A DNA stretch of 64,000 bases from Pseudomonas fluorescens (GTDB lineage: Bacteria > Pseudomonadota > Gammaproteobacteria > Pseudomonadales > Pseudomonadaceae): assembly GCF_001307155.1 (NCBI RefSeq), contig NZ_CP012830.1:3904501-3968500 (forward strand). The letters run 5' to 3'. Below, one piece after another: positions 16,692 through 26,301 of the stretch. Within the stretch, counting starts at the first letter, position 1. Every line of letters begins with the position of its first letter. The position numbers and the translations under genes are program-made. The notes under the pieces are model-generated. The model worked only from the letters and a program-made list of their open reading frames with translations, was not told where the DNA came from and ran no database searches.

Positions 16692-17074
16692 CCTCAGCCG
16701 AAAAATCAGCCCTGATCAAGCGTGGCCTGCGTTTTGCCGTGACCGGGTTATTCGTAACGGCCCTGCATGCGGTGGTGGCCGTGTTGCTCATCAACTACGT
16801 GCTGGCGCTGCCACCCGTGGCCAACGGTGTAGCGTTTTCTGTGGCGACCCTGGTTTCTTATGTGATCAACACGAGCTGGAGTTTTTCCAGCCGATTGCAT
16901 GGCCGGACGCTGGGGCGCTTCATGATGGTTTCCGGGGCCGGTTTACTACTGGCGATGCTGGTGGCCTGGGCCGCACAAATGGCCGGGCTTCATTACTTGC
17001 TGGGGATAGGGGCAGTGGCGCTGACCATTCCGGCCTTTACGTTTGTGCTGCATAACTTTTGGACGTATCGATGA
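16688..17074 (+). CDS. gtrA: GtrA-family membrane protein, 128 aa
   Basis: Four membrane segments with the GtrA/DPMS signature RFAVTGLFVTALH near the N-terminus and NFWTYR at the C-terminus. GtrA proteins are thought to flip the undecaprenyl-linked sugar made by GtrB to the periplasm. The GTG at 16688 is selected because it overlaps the methyltransferase stop as GTGA and puts the basic KSALIKRG directly before the first segment; a longer frame from 16613 lies inside the previous gene. The next gene overlaps by four bases. Confidence 0.88.
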   Translation: MTSAEKSALIKRGLRFAVTGLFVTALHAVVAVLLINYVLALPPVANGVAFSVATLVSYVINTSWSFSSRLHGRTLGRFMMVSGAGLLLAMLVAWAAQMAGLHYLLGIGAVALTIPAFTFVLHNFWTYR

Positions 17075-19176
17075 AGGTTTCCGGAAAACACCTGACGATC
17101 TCGATGTTGCCTGTTCTCATGGGGATATTGGCGTTTTTTATCGTGGTCGGTCCTCGGGCATTGAACCCGATGAACATTGCCTGGCTGGATAATGGGGACC
17201 CGGCAACCCATTACCTTGGTTGGGTTTTTTTCAGGTACTCACCTTGGTCGTTTCCATTGGGTCTCAATCCGTCCTATGGGCTGGAGCTGGGTAACGCCAT
17301 CATATTCTCGGATTCAAATCCGCTGTTTGCGTTGATATTCAAACCCTTTGCTGCGCTGCTCCCCGAGCCTTTCCAGTATTTCGGTCTCTGGTTCCTGACA
17401 TGTTTCATTCTCCAAAGCTGGTTTGCCTGGAAGCTGATGGGGCTGGTCACCACCAATGTGACATTACGCTTACTGGGGACGGGGCTATTTCTCTTCACCC
17501 CCGCAATGATTGCGCGATTGGGTGTGCATCTGTCTCTGGCGGGCCATTTTCTGATTCTTGCCGCCTTGTACCTGGCCTTGCGTCCTCAAAACGACAAGCG
17601 CCGTCTGGCCTGGGGCGCTCTGTTGGCGGCAACGGCACTGGTGCATGCTTATCTATTGGCAATGGTCGCGCTGATCTGGATTGCCGATCTGCTGGCTAAA
17701 ACCTTACGACGTCACCTGATGCTGCCCAAGGCGTTTATCGAGCTGGTCATCTTGTTTCTTCTGGTCAGTTTGTGCTGCTGGCAGGCCGGCTATTTCAGTG
17801 TCGGAGGCAGTGGCGTAGGCTCACTCGGTTTTGGGTTGTTTCGCGCGAACGTGCTGACGTTCTTCGATGCCAGCAACTGGTCCTACGTACTGAACGATAT
17901 GCCAGGCGTTTTGGGCGATGGCGAAGGTTTAGCGTTCCTGGGGCTGGGAGGCATTTTTCTGGCCATTTGCGCTTTTCTGGTGTCGCTGCAGGGCAACAGC
18001 AACGTTATCGTTGCAGTGCGTAGGCGGCCGGTATTACTGATTGCTCTTTTGGGGCTCGCACTGTTCGCCGTCTCCAATAAAGTCGGCATTGGCGCATTTG
18101 AGTTCGACTATCCATTACCCGAGTTCTTCCTTTCCGCGGCAGGTATTTTTCGGGCTTCGGGGCGGATGATCTGGCCAGTCATGTATGTGGCGATCTTCGG
18201 CATCATCTACGTGGTTGTCCGAGGGCACACGCAGCGAACGGCGTTGGTGCTGTTAGCCATTGCTCTGGTGATCCAGGTGGCGGATACCCGGGCGGGCTGG
18301 ATGGGGGCGCGGAAACTCCTGATGGTTTCGCCAGCATCGAAATGGAAGACCCCGCTGGTCGACTCGTTTTGGCCGAGTGCTGCATCGCACTATCAGAAGG
18401 TGCGCTGGGTTCGTCCGCAAAACTTTTCGGTCAAGTGGTTGACGCTGGCAGATTACGCGGGCACTTACCGTATGGCGACGGATGCGGTCTATCTGGGTAG
18501 AGTGAGTGCCGTGGCCGTAGAGGCGGCACAACGCAAGGCGGACCTGACTCTCGCCTCCATGAAGTATGACGCCGATTCCCTGTATGTACTGGACGAGAGG
18601 GCACTGCTCCAAGCGGCAGTCTCCCTCGACAGCAGCACCGATGTTCTGGCCAGAGTCGATGGCTTGAACGTACTGGCTCCTGGCTGGAAACAATGTGCCG
18701 ATTGTCCCGCAGTCAATGCCGTCAATCCGCTGGATTTGATTCCATTGCTCAAGCAGGGCGAAAGGATGCTGTTCACGGAAGGGAGCCCGGCGACAGCCTA
18801 TCTGGCAAAAGGCTGGTCTGCCAACGAACCGTGGGGGACTTGGTCAGAAGGAACCGATGCGGAAATCATTCTGCGACCGACGACTGACGTGCATTCGCTG
18901 CTGCTCGAAACCAATGCCTTACTGGCCCCTACACACGTACGTCAGTCGTTGGAAGTCCGCGTCAATGAAGTTCGGCTCCTCGATACCAGCCTGATCAAGC
19001 CAGAAGCGAACAGGATTGAAATCGCACTGCCAACCGAAGTGAAAAAGCTCATTGCGCAGCAGGGTGTGTTGCGGATCCAGTTTCACTTTGCCAATGCAAT
19101 CAGTCCCGGCGAACTCGGCATGGGCGAGGATTCGCGTAAGTTGGCAATCGGGTTACAAGCGTTGACCGTGCATTGA
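17071..19176 (+). CDS. Large polytopic membrane protein (DUF6311-like), GtrC-position glycosyltransferase candidate, 701 aa
   Basis: About ten or more membrane segments up to residue 420, then a soluble periplasmic domain of about 270 residues. Early conserved-looking residues WLDNGDPATHYLGW and LEFGNAI-like LELGNAIIFSD resemble the acidic loop of GT-C enzymes such as GtrC and PMT. The ATG at 17071 overlaps the GtrA stop (ATGA). Sitting third after gtrB and gtrA, it is the best candidate for the enzyme that moves the flipped sugar onto the polymer. The class is inferred from topology and position. Confidence 0.78.
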   Translation: MKVSGKHLTISMLPVLMGILAFFIVVGPRALNPMNIAWLDNGDPATHYLGWVFFRYSPWSFPLGLNPSYGLELGNAIIFSDSNPLFALIFKPFAALLPEPFQYFGLWFLTCFILQSWFAWKLMGLVTTNVTLRLLGTGLFLFTPAMIARLGVHLSLAGHFLILAALYLALRPQNDKRRLAWGALLAATALVHAYLLAMVALIWIADLLAKTLRRHLMLPKAFIELVILFLLVSLCCWQAGYFSVGGSGVGSLGFGLFRANVLTFFDASNWSYVLNDMPGVLGDGEGLAFLGLGGIFLAICAFLVSLQGNSNVIVAVRRRPVLLIALLGLALFAVSNKVGIGAFEFDYPLPEFFLSAAGIFRASGRMIWPVMYVAIFGIIYVVVRGHTQRTALVLLAIALVIQVADTRAGWMGARKLLMVSPASKWKTPLVDSFWPSAASHYQKVRWVRPQNFSVKWLTLADYAGTYRMATDAVYLGRVSAVAVEAAQRKADLTLASMKYDADSLYVLDERALLQAAVSLDSSTDVLARVDGLNVLAPGWKQCADCPAVNAVNPLDLIPLLKQGERMLFTEGSPATAYLAKGWSANEPWGTWSEGTDAEIILRPTTDVHSLLLETNALLAPTHVRQSLEVRVNEVRLLDTSLIKPEANRIEIALPTEVKKLIAQQGVLRIQFHFANAISPGELGMGEDSRKLAIGLQALTVH

Positions 19177-19296
19177 ACCGGCCTGCCGGCTCCATACTGC
19201 GCTCGGTCGACGCTGTTGTTCAGTGGCACGAGTGCGTAGACGCCAGCACTCAAGCTTTTCTACACTGCTCCCAGTCTTGGGGACTGAGGGCAGCTG

Positions 19297-20241
19297 ATGA
19301 ACCGCAATGAATTGCGTAAGGCCGACATCAATTTGATGGTGGTATTCGAGACGCTGATGCTCGAACGCAACGTGACGCGAGTGGCAGAGAAGCTGTTTCT
19401 CGGGCAACCGACCATCAGTTCGGCACTCAACCGTTTGCGGGCGATGTTCAACGATCCGCTGTTTATCCGGGTTGGCCACCGCATGGAGCCGACGGCGCGG
19501 GCCGAGGAGCTGATTCAACACCTCTCGCCGGCGCTGGATGCGTTGTCCTCGGCGTTGAGCCTGACCCACCACTTCGAACCTGCCAGCAGCACCATGACCT
19601 TTCGCATCGGTTTGTCCGATGACGTCGAGTTCGGTTTGCTGCCACCGCTGTTGCGCGCATTGCGCCAGGAAGCGCCGCAAGTGGTGTTCGTGGTTCAGCA
19701 TGTCGATTACTGGCGGATTCCGGACTTGCTCGCGTCCGGTGATATCACGGTCGGCATCAGCCAGACCCGCGGCCTGCCGGCCAATGCCAAGCGCAAACTG
19801 TTGCGGCACATTCAGCCCTGCATACTGCGCGCCGATGCCTGCGATACGCCGCTGACCCTCGACGAGTACTGTGCGCGGCCGCATGTACTGGTTTCGCATA
19901 CGGCCAATGTCAGCGGTTATGCCGATGAGTGGCTGGCCGAAATCGGTCGCAAACGCCAGGTGGTGCTCTCGGTGCCGCAATACAGTGCCTTGCCGGCCCT
20001 GCTCGCGGGGACCGACCTGATTGCCAGCCTGCCAGACTACGCGGCAGCGGCGATGGCCGCCTCGGGTCAGTTGTTCATGGAACCGTTCCCGTTCAAGACG
20101 CCGACCCTGGACCTGTCCATGGTCTGGCTGAGCCACGTCGATAGCGACCCCGCCGAACGTTGGCTGCGTGCACGGCTCGAAGCCTTCATGAGCGAGCGCG
20201 GTGTGTCCGGGATACAGAGCGACAAATTGCTCGGACGGTAA
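19297..20241 (+). CDS. LysR-family transcriptional regulator, 314 aa
   Basis: Helix-turn-helix NVTRVAEKLFLGQPTISSALNRLRAMFNDPLF with the wing RMEPTARAEEL; NodD/LeuO-like subgroup, followed by an effector-binding domain from about residue 95. It precedes the LtrA gene by 78 bases in the same direction; that spacing allows a separate promoter. No conserved target can be named. Confidence 0.9.
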   Translation: MNRNELRKADINLMVVFETLMLERNVTRVAEKLFLGQPTISSALNRLRAMFNDPLFIRVGHRMEPTARAEELIQHLSPALDALSSALSLTHHFEPASSTMTFRIGLSDDVEFGLLPPLLRALRQEAPQVVFVVQHVDYWRIPDLLASGDITVGISQTRGLPANAKRKLLRHIQPCILRADACDTPLTLDEYCARPHVLVSHTANVSGYADEWLAEIGRKRQVVLSVPQYSALPALLAGTDLIASLPDYAAAAMAASGQLFMEPFPFKTPTLDLSMVWLSHVDSDPAERWLRARLEAFMSERGVSGIQSDKLLGR

Positions 20242-20319
20242 CCGGCGGCGGCTTGCTTGCCCGACATAGTGTTGTTTTGCTGCCAGTGTTTTCCCGATGA
20301 CTGACCGGAGATCCATCCC

Positions 20320-21510
20320 ATGAGCAGTTCCCGTTCTCTGTTGCGTGGGCGCGGCAGTCAAGACAGTGGCAAGGTTGGCATGATCGAGCTGTTTTTCGAT
20401 CTGGTGTTCGTGTTCGCCGTCACCCAGCTTTCTCACACCTTGCTCGCGCACCTGACGCTAGGTGGCGCGGTGCAGGTCGCCTTGATGATGGTGGCGGTGT
20501 GGTGGGTGTGGATCTTCACCTCTTGGGTGACCAACTGGCTGGACCCCGAAAAGTTGCCGATCCGCCTCGGCCTGTTCGGTTTGATGGTCGCCGGCCTGCT
20601 GCTGTCGTCGTCGATTCCCAAGGCTTTTACTGAGCACGGAGTGATGTTCGCCGCAGCCTTTGTCTTCATGCAGGTCGGCCGCACGCTGTTCGCGATCTGG
20701 GCGGTGCGTGGCGAGCCGTTGAATATGACCCGTAACTTCCAGCGAATTCTGGCGTGGATGGTGCTGTCCGGGGTGTTCTGGATCAGCGGCGCACTGCTTG
20801 AAGGCGATCAGCGCCTGGCCTGTTGGGCGCTGGCATTACTGATCGAACTGATCTCGCCGTCGTTGTACTTCTGGGTGCCGGGGCTCGGCCGTTCAACGCT
20901 GGCCGACTGGAACGTCGAGGGCAATCACATGGCCGAGCGCTGTGGTCTGTTCGTGATCATTGCCCTGGGCGAGTCGTTGCTGGTGACTGGCGCAACGTTC
21001 GCCGATCTGGTGCTGAACTGGCAGGCGCTGGCGGGTTTTTTGATTGCCGTGCTGGGTAGCGTGGCCATGTGGTGGGTGTATTTCGACAGCGGCGCCGAGC
21101 GCGCTCACCACCGGATCGCCCATTCCAGCGACCCTGGGCGGCAGGCGCGGATTGCCTACACCTATCTGCATGTGTTGATCGTTGCCGGAATCATCGTCAG
21201 CGCGGTGGCCGATGAGCTGGTGCTGGTGCATCCGGAACAGGCGAGCGATGCCGGGATCCTCGTGATTGTCGCCGGGCCCTGGCTGTTCTTGCTGGGGTGT
21301 GCGTTGTTCAAGTGGGTCATGGCCGATCGGATTTTGCCGCCGCTGTCTCATCTGGCGGGCCTGGCGCTGCTGCTCGCGCTATTGCCTGTGGCGCTGAATC
21401 AGCTGTTTTCGGCGTTGGTTCTGGGAGGGCTGACCACCGCGGTGATGATTCTGGTAGCCGCGTGGGAAACGCGAGTACTGCGTGAATCGCTACCGGCGCA
21501 GGAGCATTGA
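20320..21510 (+). CDS. ltrA: Low temperature requirement A (LtrA) family membrane protein, 396 aa
   Basis: The LtrA signature is at the N-terminus: KVGMIELFFDLVFVFAVTQLSH, followed by about ten membrane segments and the HxAERCGLFVIIALGES region. The family is named from a Listeria gene needed for growth in the cold; the molecular role is not established. The length is normal. Confidence 0.9.
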   Translation: MSSSRSLLRGRGSQDSGKVGMIELFFDLVFVFAVTQLSHTLLAHLTLGGAVQVALMMVAVWWVWIFTSWVTNWLDPEKLPIRLGLFGLMVAGLLLSSSIPKAFTEHGVMFAAAFVFMQVGRTLFAIWAVRGEPLNMTRNFQRILAWMVLSGVFWISGALLEGDQRLACWALALLIELISPSLYFWVPGLGRSTLADWNVEGNHMAERCGLFVIIALGESLLVTGATFADLVLNWQALAGFLIAVLGSVAMWWVYFDSGAERAHHRIAHSSDPGRQARIAYTYLHVLIVAGIIVSAVADELVLVHPEQASDAGILVIVAGPWLFLLGCALFKWVMADRILPPLSHLAGLALLLALLPVALNQLFSALVLGGLTTAVMILVAAWETRVLRESLPAQEH

Positions 21511-21593
21511 CGCGCAGGTGTTTTCGCGGGGAAGGGCTGGGGCGCTCTATGGTATATCTACGGCCCTTCGTTCAATCCTCAAGGAGCATCGCA

Positions 21594-21959
21594 ATGCCTC
21601 ACCTGCACATGGAGTACACCGCCAACCTGCCGAACCTCAATGCCGATGTGGCATTGTTGCGCTTGAACAACGCATTAGTGGCGTCCGGGCAGTTTTCCGC
21701 AGAGTTCGATATCAAGAGCCGTGCGGTGCAGGTCGACGCATTCCGGGTCGGTACCGGGCTGGGCGAGCGTGGTTTTGTGCATGTGAAGCTGGCCTTGCTG
21801 AGCGGGCGCTCGCCCGCGATCAAGAAGCAATTGTCCGAAAGCCTGTTGGCGGTGGTGCAGGATCTCTGCGAATGGCCTGCCAGTGTTGATGTGCAGCTAT
21901 GCGTCGAGATTCTGGATATCGATCGCGATTCCTACGCCAAGACTGCCATCAGTCACTGA
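21594..21959 (+). CDS. 5-carboxymethyl-2-hydroxymuconate isomerase-like protein, 121 aa
   Basis: Starts MPHLHMEYT; the Pro after Met is the catalytic base in CHMI and 4-oxalocrotonate tautomerase relatives. Length and the GERGFVHVKLALLSGRS segment match CHMI (HpaF/HpcD). AAGGAG lies 8 bases before the ATG at 21594; a longer in-frame start lacks a ribosome site and would hide Pro2. No other genes for homoprotocatechuate breakdown are near, so the physiological substrate may differ. Confidence 0.85.
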   Translation: MPHLHMEYTANLPNLNADVALLRLNNALVASGQFSAEFDIKSRAVQVDAFRVGTGLGERGFVHVKLALLSGRSPAIKKQLSESLLAVVQDLCEWPASVDVQLCVEILDIDRDSYAKTAISH

Positions 21960-21977
21960 TACCCTGCGCGCCGATCC

Positions 21978-22913
21978 TCAGATAAAACCCTGTTCTGTGC
22001 AGGCCTTGACCACTTGCTCGCGAAGCCAGGTGTTGGCGCTGTCCAGCTCGTGGGTTTGACTCCACTGCATCTCAAGGGTGAACCCTGGTACGCCGTTCGG
22101 CGCCTCGCAATGGCTGAAGACCGAGTCTTTGGCCAGCAGGTGCTGGATGCGCCGGGGCATGGTCAGAATGAAGTCGGTCCCGGTGATCAGCTTCAGTGCA
22201 GCGCTGTAGCTGTTGGCGCGTGCAACGATCTGGCGTTTGTGCGCCTGTTGGGCGAGCCAGCCGTCGACCATGTTGGTGGTGGACGTCCACGGCGTGGGGA
22301 ACACGTGTCGGCGCTCGACGTAGGCTTTGAGGCTGATGCGAGGCTCCAGCGGCGTCGCCCGTTTATCGAAAACGCACACCAGATCGTCCTCAAGCAACAC
22401 CTGGGATCTGAAGTCAGTGTGGCTGCGATGAAAGTTCGGGCCGAAGCCGATCACCAGGTCGAGGCTGCCATCGCGCAGCTCTTCGGCGGGTATGTCGGTT
22501 TCGAGTTTGTGCACATTGACGATCACCGGCAGGTCGGCGAAATCGAAGTTCTTCAATAGCCGCGGCAGGATCAGTTGCTCGAAGTATTCCGGCGCACAGA
22601 TATTGAAGGTCACGGCTTGCTGCGTCGGGTCGAACGCCTGAACCCCGGCATGGCACAGATTGATGCTTTCGAGAATCTTCTGCACGTGTGTGTACATGGT
22701 GCCGGCCTTGTAGGTCGGACGCATACCGGTGCGGGTATTGATGAACAACTCATCCTCGAAACTGGTGCGCAGTTTCTTCAGGCAGTAACTCACCGTGGAC
22801 TGGCTGACAAACAGCGCTTCAGACACACCGGTGACGCTGCTTTGCTCATACACGGCGATGAACACCATGAGGTCCTGCATGTCGAGCTTTCTAAGCAAGT
22901 TACTGTTCAGCAT
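21978..22913 (-). CDS. LysR-family transcriptional regulator, 311 aa
   Basis: Helix-turn-helix SSVTGVSEALFVSQSTVSYCLKKLRTSFEDELF, wing RTGMRPTYKA, then an effector domain. I prefer the ATG at 22913 (MLNSNLLRKLD); a TTG at 22943 would add ten residues. No divergent gene sits beside it, so the target is unknown. Confidence 0.88.
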   Translation of the reverse strand: MLNSNLLRKLDMQDLMVFIAVYEQSSVTGVSEALFVSQSTVSYCLKKLRTSFEDELFINTRTGMRPTYKAGTMYTHVQKILESINLCHAGVQAFDPTQQAVTFNICAPEYFEQLILPRLLKNFDFADLPVIVNVHKLETDIPAEELRDGSLDLVIGFGPNFHRSHTDFRSQVLLEDDLVCVFDKRATPLEPRISLKAYVERRHVFPTPWTSTTNMVDGWLAQQAHKRQIVARANSYSAALKLITGTDFILTMPRRIQHLLAKDSVFSHCEAPNGVPGFTLEMQWSQTHELDSANTWLREQVVKACTEQGFI

Positions 22914-23109
22914 CCGTACTATCTCACTCCGCTCGTTGCGCAAGTTGTGCGCAAACGTGTGCGAGTGATGCTAGCGGAACGATCGTCCTAGGAGAATGGT
23001 TCGTAGGATTATTCACGGACAAGTGTGGGACAGAAGTTGTAGCAAATGCGACGTCTGTCGCAATCCGGGCCGAAGGCGGGTGAGCACCTTCAGCCTTCAG
23101 CCGCTGTGT

Positions 23110-24021
23110 TTACGCAGTTACCGGAAGTGCGCGACGACTGGACATCACCAGCGCGAGCATCCCGATGGCCACCAGCAAGGCACCCACGACTTCCAGCATC
23201 AGCGGTTGCTGCGCCAGCCAGAACCAATGGAACAAGGTGATGAACAACGTGCTGAGGTAGACGTAGGAAATGACCGTGGACGGTGCAATCACCCCGATCG
23301 CCCGGTGCAGCAACCAGAAGGTTGCCAGGGTTGCGAACAGCGCCAGGTAGACCAGCCAGAACAGGTCGTGGGCGGACAACAGGGCGCCGGATCGCCAGCC
23401 GCCATTGGCCAGGCTGAACGCGAACAGGAACAGCGAGCCGAAGAGCATGTTCCAGAACGTCATCACCACGGGCCCACGACCCTTGAGATTGTGGGCCTTG
23501 AAGCGCTGACTCAACGGTGAATAGAGGGCCATCGCCAGACAGCCAATCCCGAACACCGACACCGCGTAGAGCGAAGGGACTTCGCCGGGGCCTGTGCCCT
23601 TGAGGATCAGCAGCAGCGCACCGGCCGCCGCAATCAGCATCGGCAGCAGACGGCTTTTCGACCGGTTGCCAGGTATCAGGAAGGCCTCGAAGCACAGCGT
23701 CATCAACGGCACCAGGGTAAACAGGGTTCCGGTGTTGACCGCCGAGGTGTAGCGCAGCGCTTCAAACAACGAGCCGAAATACACGGCCAGCAACAGCCCG
23801 AGCCAGGCATGACTGACAAGGCCTTTGGCGGTGATCGCGGTGCCGCCGTTGAGCAGCAGCATCGGCAGAAATGCCAAAGCCGAAAACAGCAGCCGCAGGC
23901 CGGTCAGCAGGATCGGGTCGATGGATTGGCTGACCTCGGCAGCGGCGAAAAACGAGGCGGCAACCAACGCAGCCCAAAGCAACATGCCCGCGTTGGCGGA
24001 GGCGAAACTGATCTGTTTCAT
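23110..24021 (-). CDS. EamA/DMT-family transporter, 303 aa
   Basis: Ten membrane segments in two EamA repeats, the usual length for the drug/metabolite transporter superfamily. The ATG at 24021 (MKQISF) has AGGGG about 8 bases upstream. The upstream MFS gene ends at 24036, so the two are likely cotranscribed on the minus strand. Substrate unknown; the CynR-CynX-like neighbours hint at a common regulon. Confidence 0.88.
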   Translation of the reverse strand: MKQISFASANAGMLLWAALVAASFFAAAEVSQSIDPILLTGLRLLFSALAFLPMLLLNGGTAITAKGLVSHAWLGLLLAVYFGSLFEALRYTSAVNTGTLFTLVPLMTLCFEAFLIPGNRSKSRLLPMLIAAAGALLLILKGTGPGEVPSLYAVSVFGIGCLAMALYSPLSQRFKAHNLKGRGPVVMTFWNMLFGSLFLFAFSLANGGWRSGALLSAHDLFWLVYLALFATLATFWLLHRAIGVIAPSTVISYVYLSTLFITLFHWFWLAQQPLMLEVVGALLVAIGMLALVMSSRRALPVTA

Positions 24022-24035
24022 TGGTGTGCCCCTGA

Positions 24036-25226
24036 TCAATCAATGTGTTTGGCGTAATGCCGTGGGTCAAAGCGCAACACCATCAGAACCATCAACAGCA
24101 TCACTGCCGTCAGTGACCACCAGGCCCATTCGAAACTGCCCAGTTGATCGCGAATCATCCCGGCGATCAGTGGCGACAAGCCGGCGATCAAATAGCCGAT
24201 TCCTTGCACGAATGCCGTGAGCCCACCGGCGCGCTGCGGATTGTCCAGGTGATCCAGCGAGACAATCAGGCTCATGGGAAACAAGCCGCCAATACCCAGG
24301 CCCAGCAAACACGGCCAGAGCAGGCTCAGGTGTTGCGGGCTGAGGATCAGCCCGCAGAAGCCGGCCATGATCAATCCCAGCAGCACCATCAGAACCAGTC
24401 GTTTATCGCGGCTGCGGTTGGCGATAGCCGGCGTCAGCAAGCCAGAGATCACCTCCATGGCCGTCAAAAAGCCTAGCAGCAGGCCGGCGCTCTGCTCGCT
24501 CCAGCCTTTCTCGACGTAGTACGGGGCCAGCCAGGCCAGCACGCAGGTGTAGGACGCAGTGCCCAAACCGAAGAAAATCGCCAGCAGCCAGGCGCGCGAA
24601 TTGCTGAAAAACGCTTCTTTGCGTTGCACGGCGGCAGGCGTCGCCGGGACGGCGTGACGTTGGCCATACCAGAGCAACAGGGCGAGCAATGCCAACAGCG
24701 CCCAGATCGCCAAGCCCACACGCCAGCTGCCGGTACGCGTCATCACCAAGGGCGCGAACGATGCCGCGATGGCCGCGCCGCCCATGATCGAGGTGACGTA
24801 AAGCCCCATGAACAACGAGACGTTGTCGCTGAAGCGGGATTTGATCAGCGCCGGCATCAAGGCCTGGATCAGCGCAATGCCGATGCCGGCGAGGACTGCG
24901 CTGAGGATCAGTTCGGCGGCCGAATCGAGGAACAGTCGGGAGACAGTGGCCAAGCCAATGATCAGCAGCGACAGCACCACTGTTCGATGTTCTCCCAGGC
25001 GCCGGCTGACGCTCATGCCGAAGAACATCGCCAAGCCCATGGCCATCACCGGCAACATGGTCAGCAGCGACGCCAGGCTGAAACTCAACGCAATATCGCC
25101 GCGAATGGCCGACAACAGCGGACCGACGGCGGCCATCGACGGACGCAGGTTCAGGGCGACGAGGATCACGGCGATCATCAGCCAGACAGCGGGGCGGGAG
25201 GTGGCGCGAACGTTTTCCATAACCAT
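24036..25226 (-). CDS. cynX: CynX-family MFS transporter, 396 aa
   Basis: Twelve membrane segments. The sequence tracks E. coli CynX closely from my memory of that protein: ALNLRPSMAAVGPLL, MLPVMAMG, GIGIALIQALMPALIK, then FVQGIGYLIAGLSPLIAG near the end. CynX was proposed to move cyanate. Two ATGs, at 25226 and 25220, are both possible. Divergent from a CynR-like gene 200 bases away; no cyanase or carbonic anhydrase gene is in the window. Confidence 0.85.
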   Translation of the reverse strand: MVMENVRATSRPAVWLMIAVILVALNLRPSMAAVGPLLSAIRGDIALSFSLASLLTMLPVMAMGLAMFFGMSVSRRLGEHRTVVLSLLIIGLATVSRLFLDSAAELILSAVLAGIGIALIQALMPALIKSRFSDNVSLFMGLYVTSIMGGAAIAASFAPLVMTRTGSWRVGLAIWALLALLALLLWYGQRHAVPATPAAVQRKEAFFSNSRAWLLAIFFGLGTASYTCVLAWLAPYYVEKGWSEQSAGLLLGFLTAMEVISGLLTPAIANRSRDKRLVLMVLLGLIMAGFCGLILSPQHLSLLWPCLLGLGIGGLFPMSLIVSLDHLDNPQRAGGLTAFVQGIGYLIAGLSPLIAGMIRDQLGSFEWAWWSLTAVMLLMVLMVLRFDPRHYAKHID

Positions 25227-25428
25227 ACCTTGAAGGACAAGGTATGGATTAGGCGGTGCGCGGCGGGCGTCGGCAAATCAGAAAGTCATGTGCAGTATTT
25301 AAAAATTAAATACTGCTCGGCTTACCGGAAAAAGTCGCAAGGGAAGGCGCACGGATACTGTTTCCAGCCATAGCGACGCGGACCAGCTTATGATGCCATC
25401 CATAATCCATGTCTATAGTTGAGCCGGC

Positions 25429-26301
25429 ATGCTGTTACGCCATATCCGTTACTTGCTCGCCGTCGCCGAGCATCGCAACTTCACTCGGGCGGCGGAGGCA
25501 TTGCATGTCTCGCAGCCAACGCTGTCGCAGCAGATCAAGCAACTTGAGGATGTCCTCGGTGCGCCGTTGTTCGATCGCTCCGGGCGTACGGTGCGTTTGA
25601 CTGATGCCGGCGAGGCGTATGTGCGTTATGCGCGGTTGGCCTTGCAAGACCTGGAGGCGGCCAAACGGGCGATGCACGATGTGCAGGACCTGACACGCGG
25701 CTCGTTGCGGCTGGCCATGACGCCGACCTTCACCGCTTACCTGATCGGCCCGTTGCTGGCGCGTTTCAACAGCCTGTACCCGGGCCTCACCCTGAGCGTC
25801 GAGGAGATGACCCAGGACCAGATCGAGGCCGCGCTGGCCGAAGACCGACTGGACCTCGGCATCGCATTCACCGGCAGTCACCTGGCGGACATCGACAGCC
25901 AGACGCTGTTTGCCGAAACCTTGAGCCTGGTCGTCAGTGAGGCGCATCCGAGGTTTGTCCGGCAACAAGCACTCGACGCGCAGGCGCTGGGCCAGCAGTC
26001 GCTGGTGTTGCTCAGCGGCGACTTTGCAACCCGTCAGCACATCGACCTGTATTGCCGACAGCAAGGCATCGCGCCACGCATCGTCATCGAAGCCAACTCC
26101 ATCAGCGCGATTGTCGAGATTGTTCGTCGCGGGCACCTGGCGACCATTCTCCCCGAAGCCATTACCCATGCGTTGCCGGGGTTGCGTCCGCTGGCGCTGC
26201 AACCAGCGTTGCCACAACGCACGGTGGCGTTGCTCAGTCGTAAGGGCGCTTATCGCAGCGCGGCGAGTGAGGCATTCCGGGTGCTGGTCAGTGTTCAGTG
26301 A
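25429..26301 (+). CDS. cynR: CynR-like LysR transcriptional regulator, 290 aa
   Basis: Strongly like E. coli CynR throughout: LRHIRYLLAVAEHRNFTRAA, the HTH HVSQPTLSQQIKQLE, LFDRSGRTVRLTDAGEAYV, then DLTRGSLRLAMTPTF and VIEANSISAIVEI. CynR activates cynTSX when cyanate is present. Here it faces a cynX-like gene, with the usual divergent layout. Its 3' end overlaps the convergent PheC-like gene by 7 bases. Whether the signal is still cyanate is open. Confidence 0.88.
   Translation: MLLRHIRYLLAVAEHRNFTRAAEALHVSQPTLSQQIKQLEDVLGAPLFDRSGRTVRLTDAGEAYVRYARLALQDLEAAKRAMHDVQDLTRGSLRLAMTPTFTAYLIGPLLARFNSLYPGLTLSVEEMTQDQIEAALAEDRLDLGIAFTGSHLADIDSQTLFAETLSLVVSEAHPRFVRQQALDAQALGQQSLVLLSGDFATRQHIDLYCRQQGIAPRIVIEANSISAIVEIVRRGHLATILPEAITHALPGLRPLALQPALPQRTVALLSRKGAYRSAASEAFRVLVSVQ

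Noticed and set aside
19153..20451. Long minus-strand frame across the LysR gene
   Set aside because: Arg/Gln/His-rich composition without any family; the plus-strand LysR is clear.
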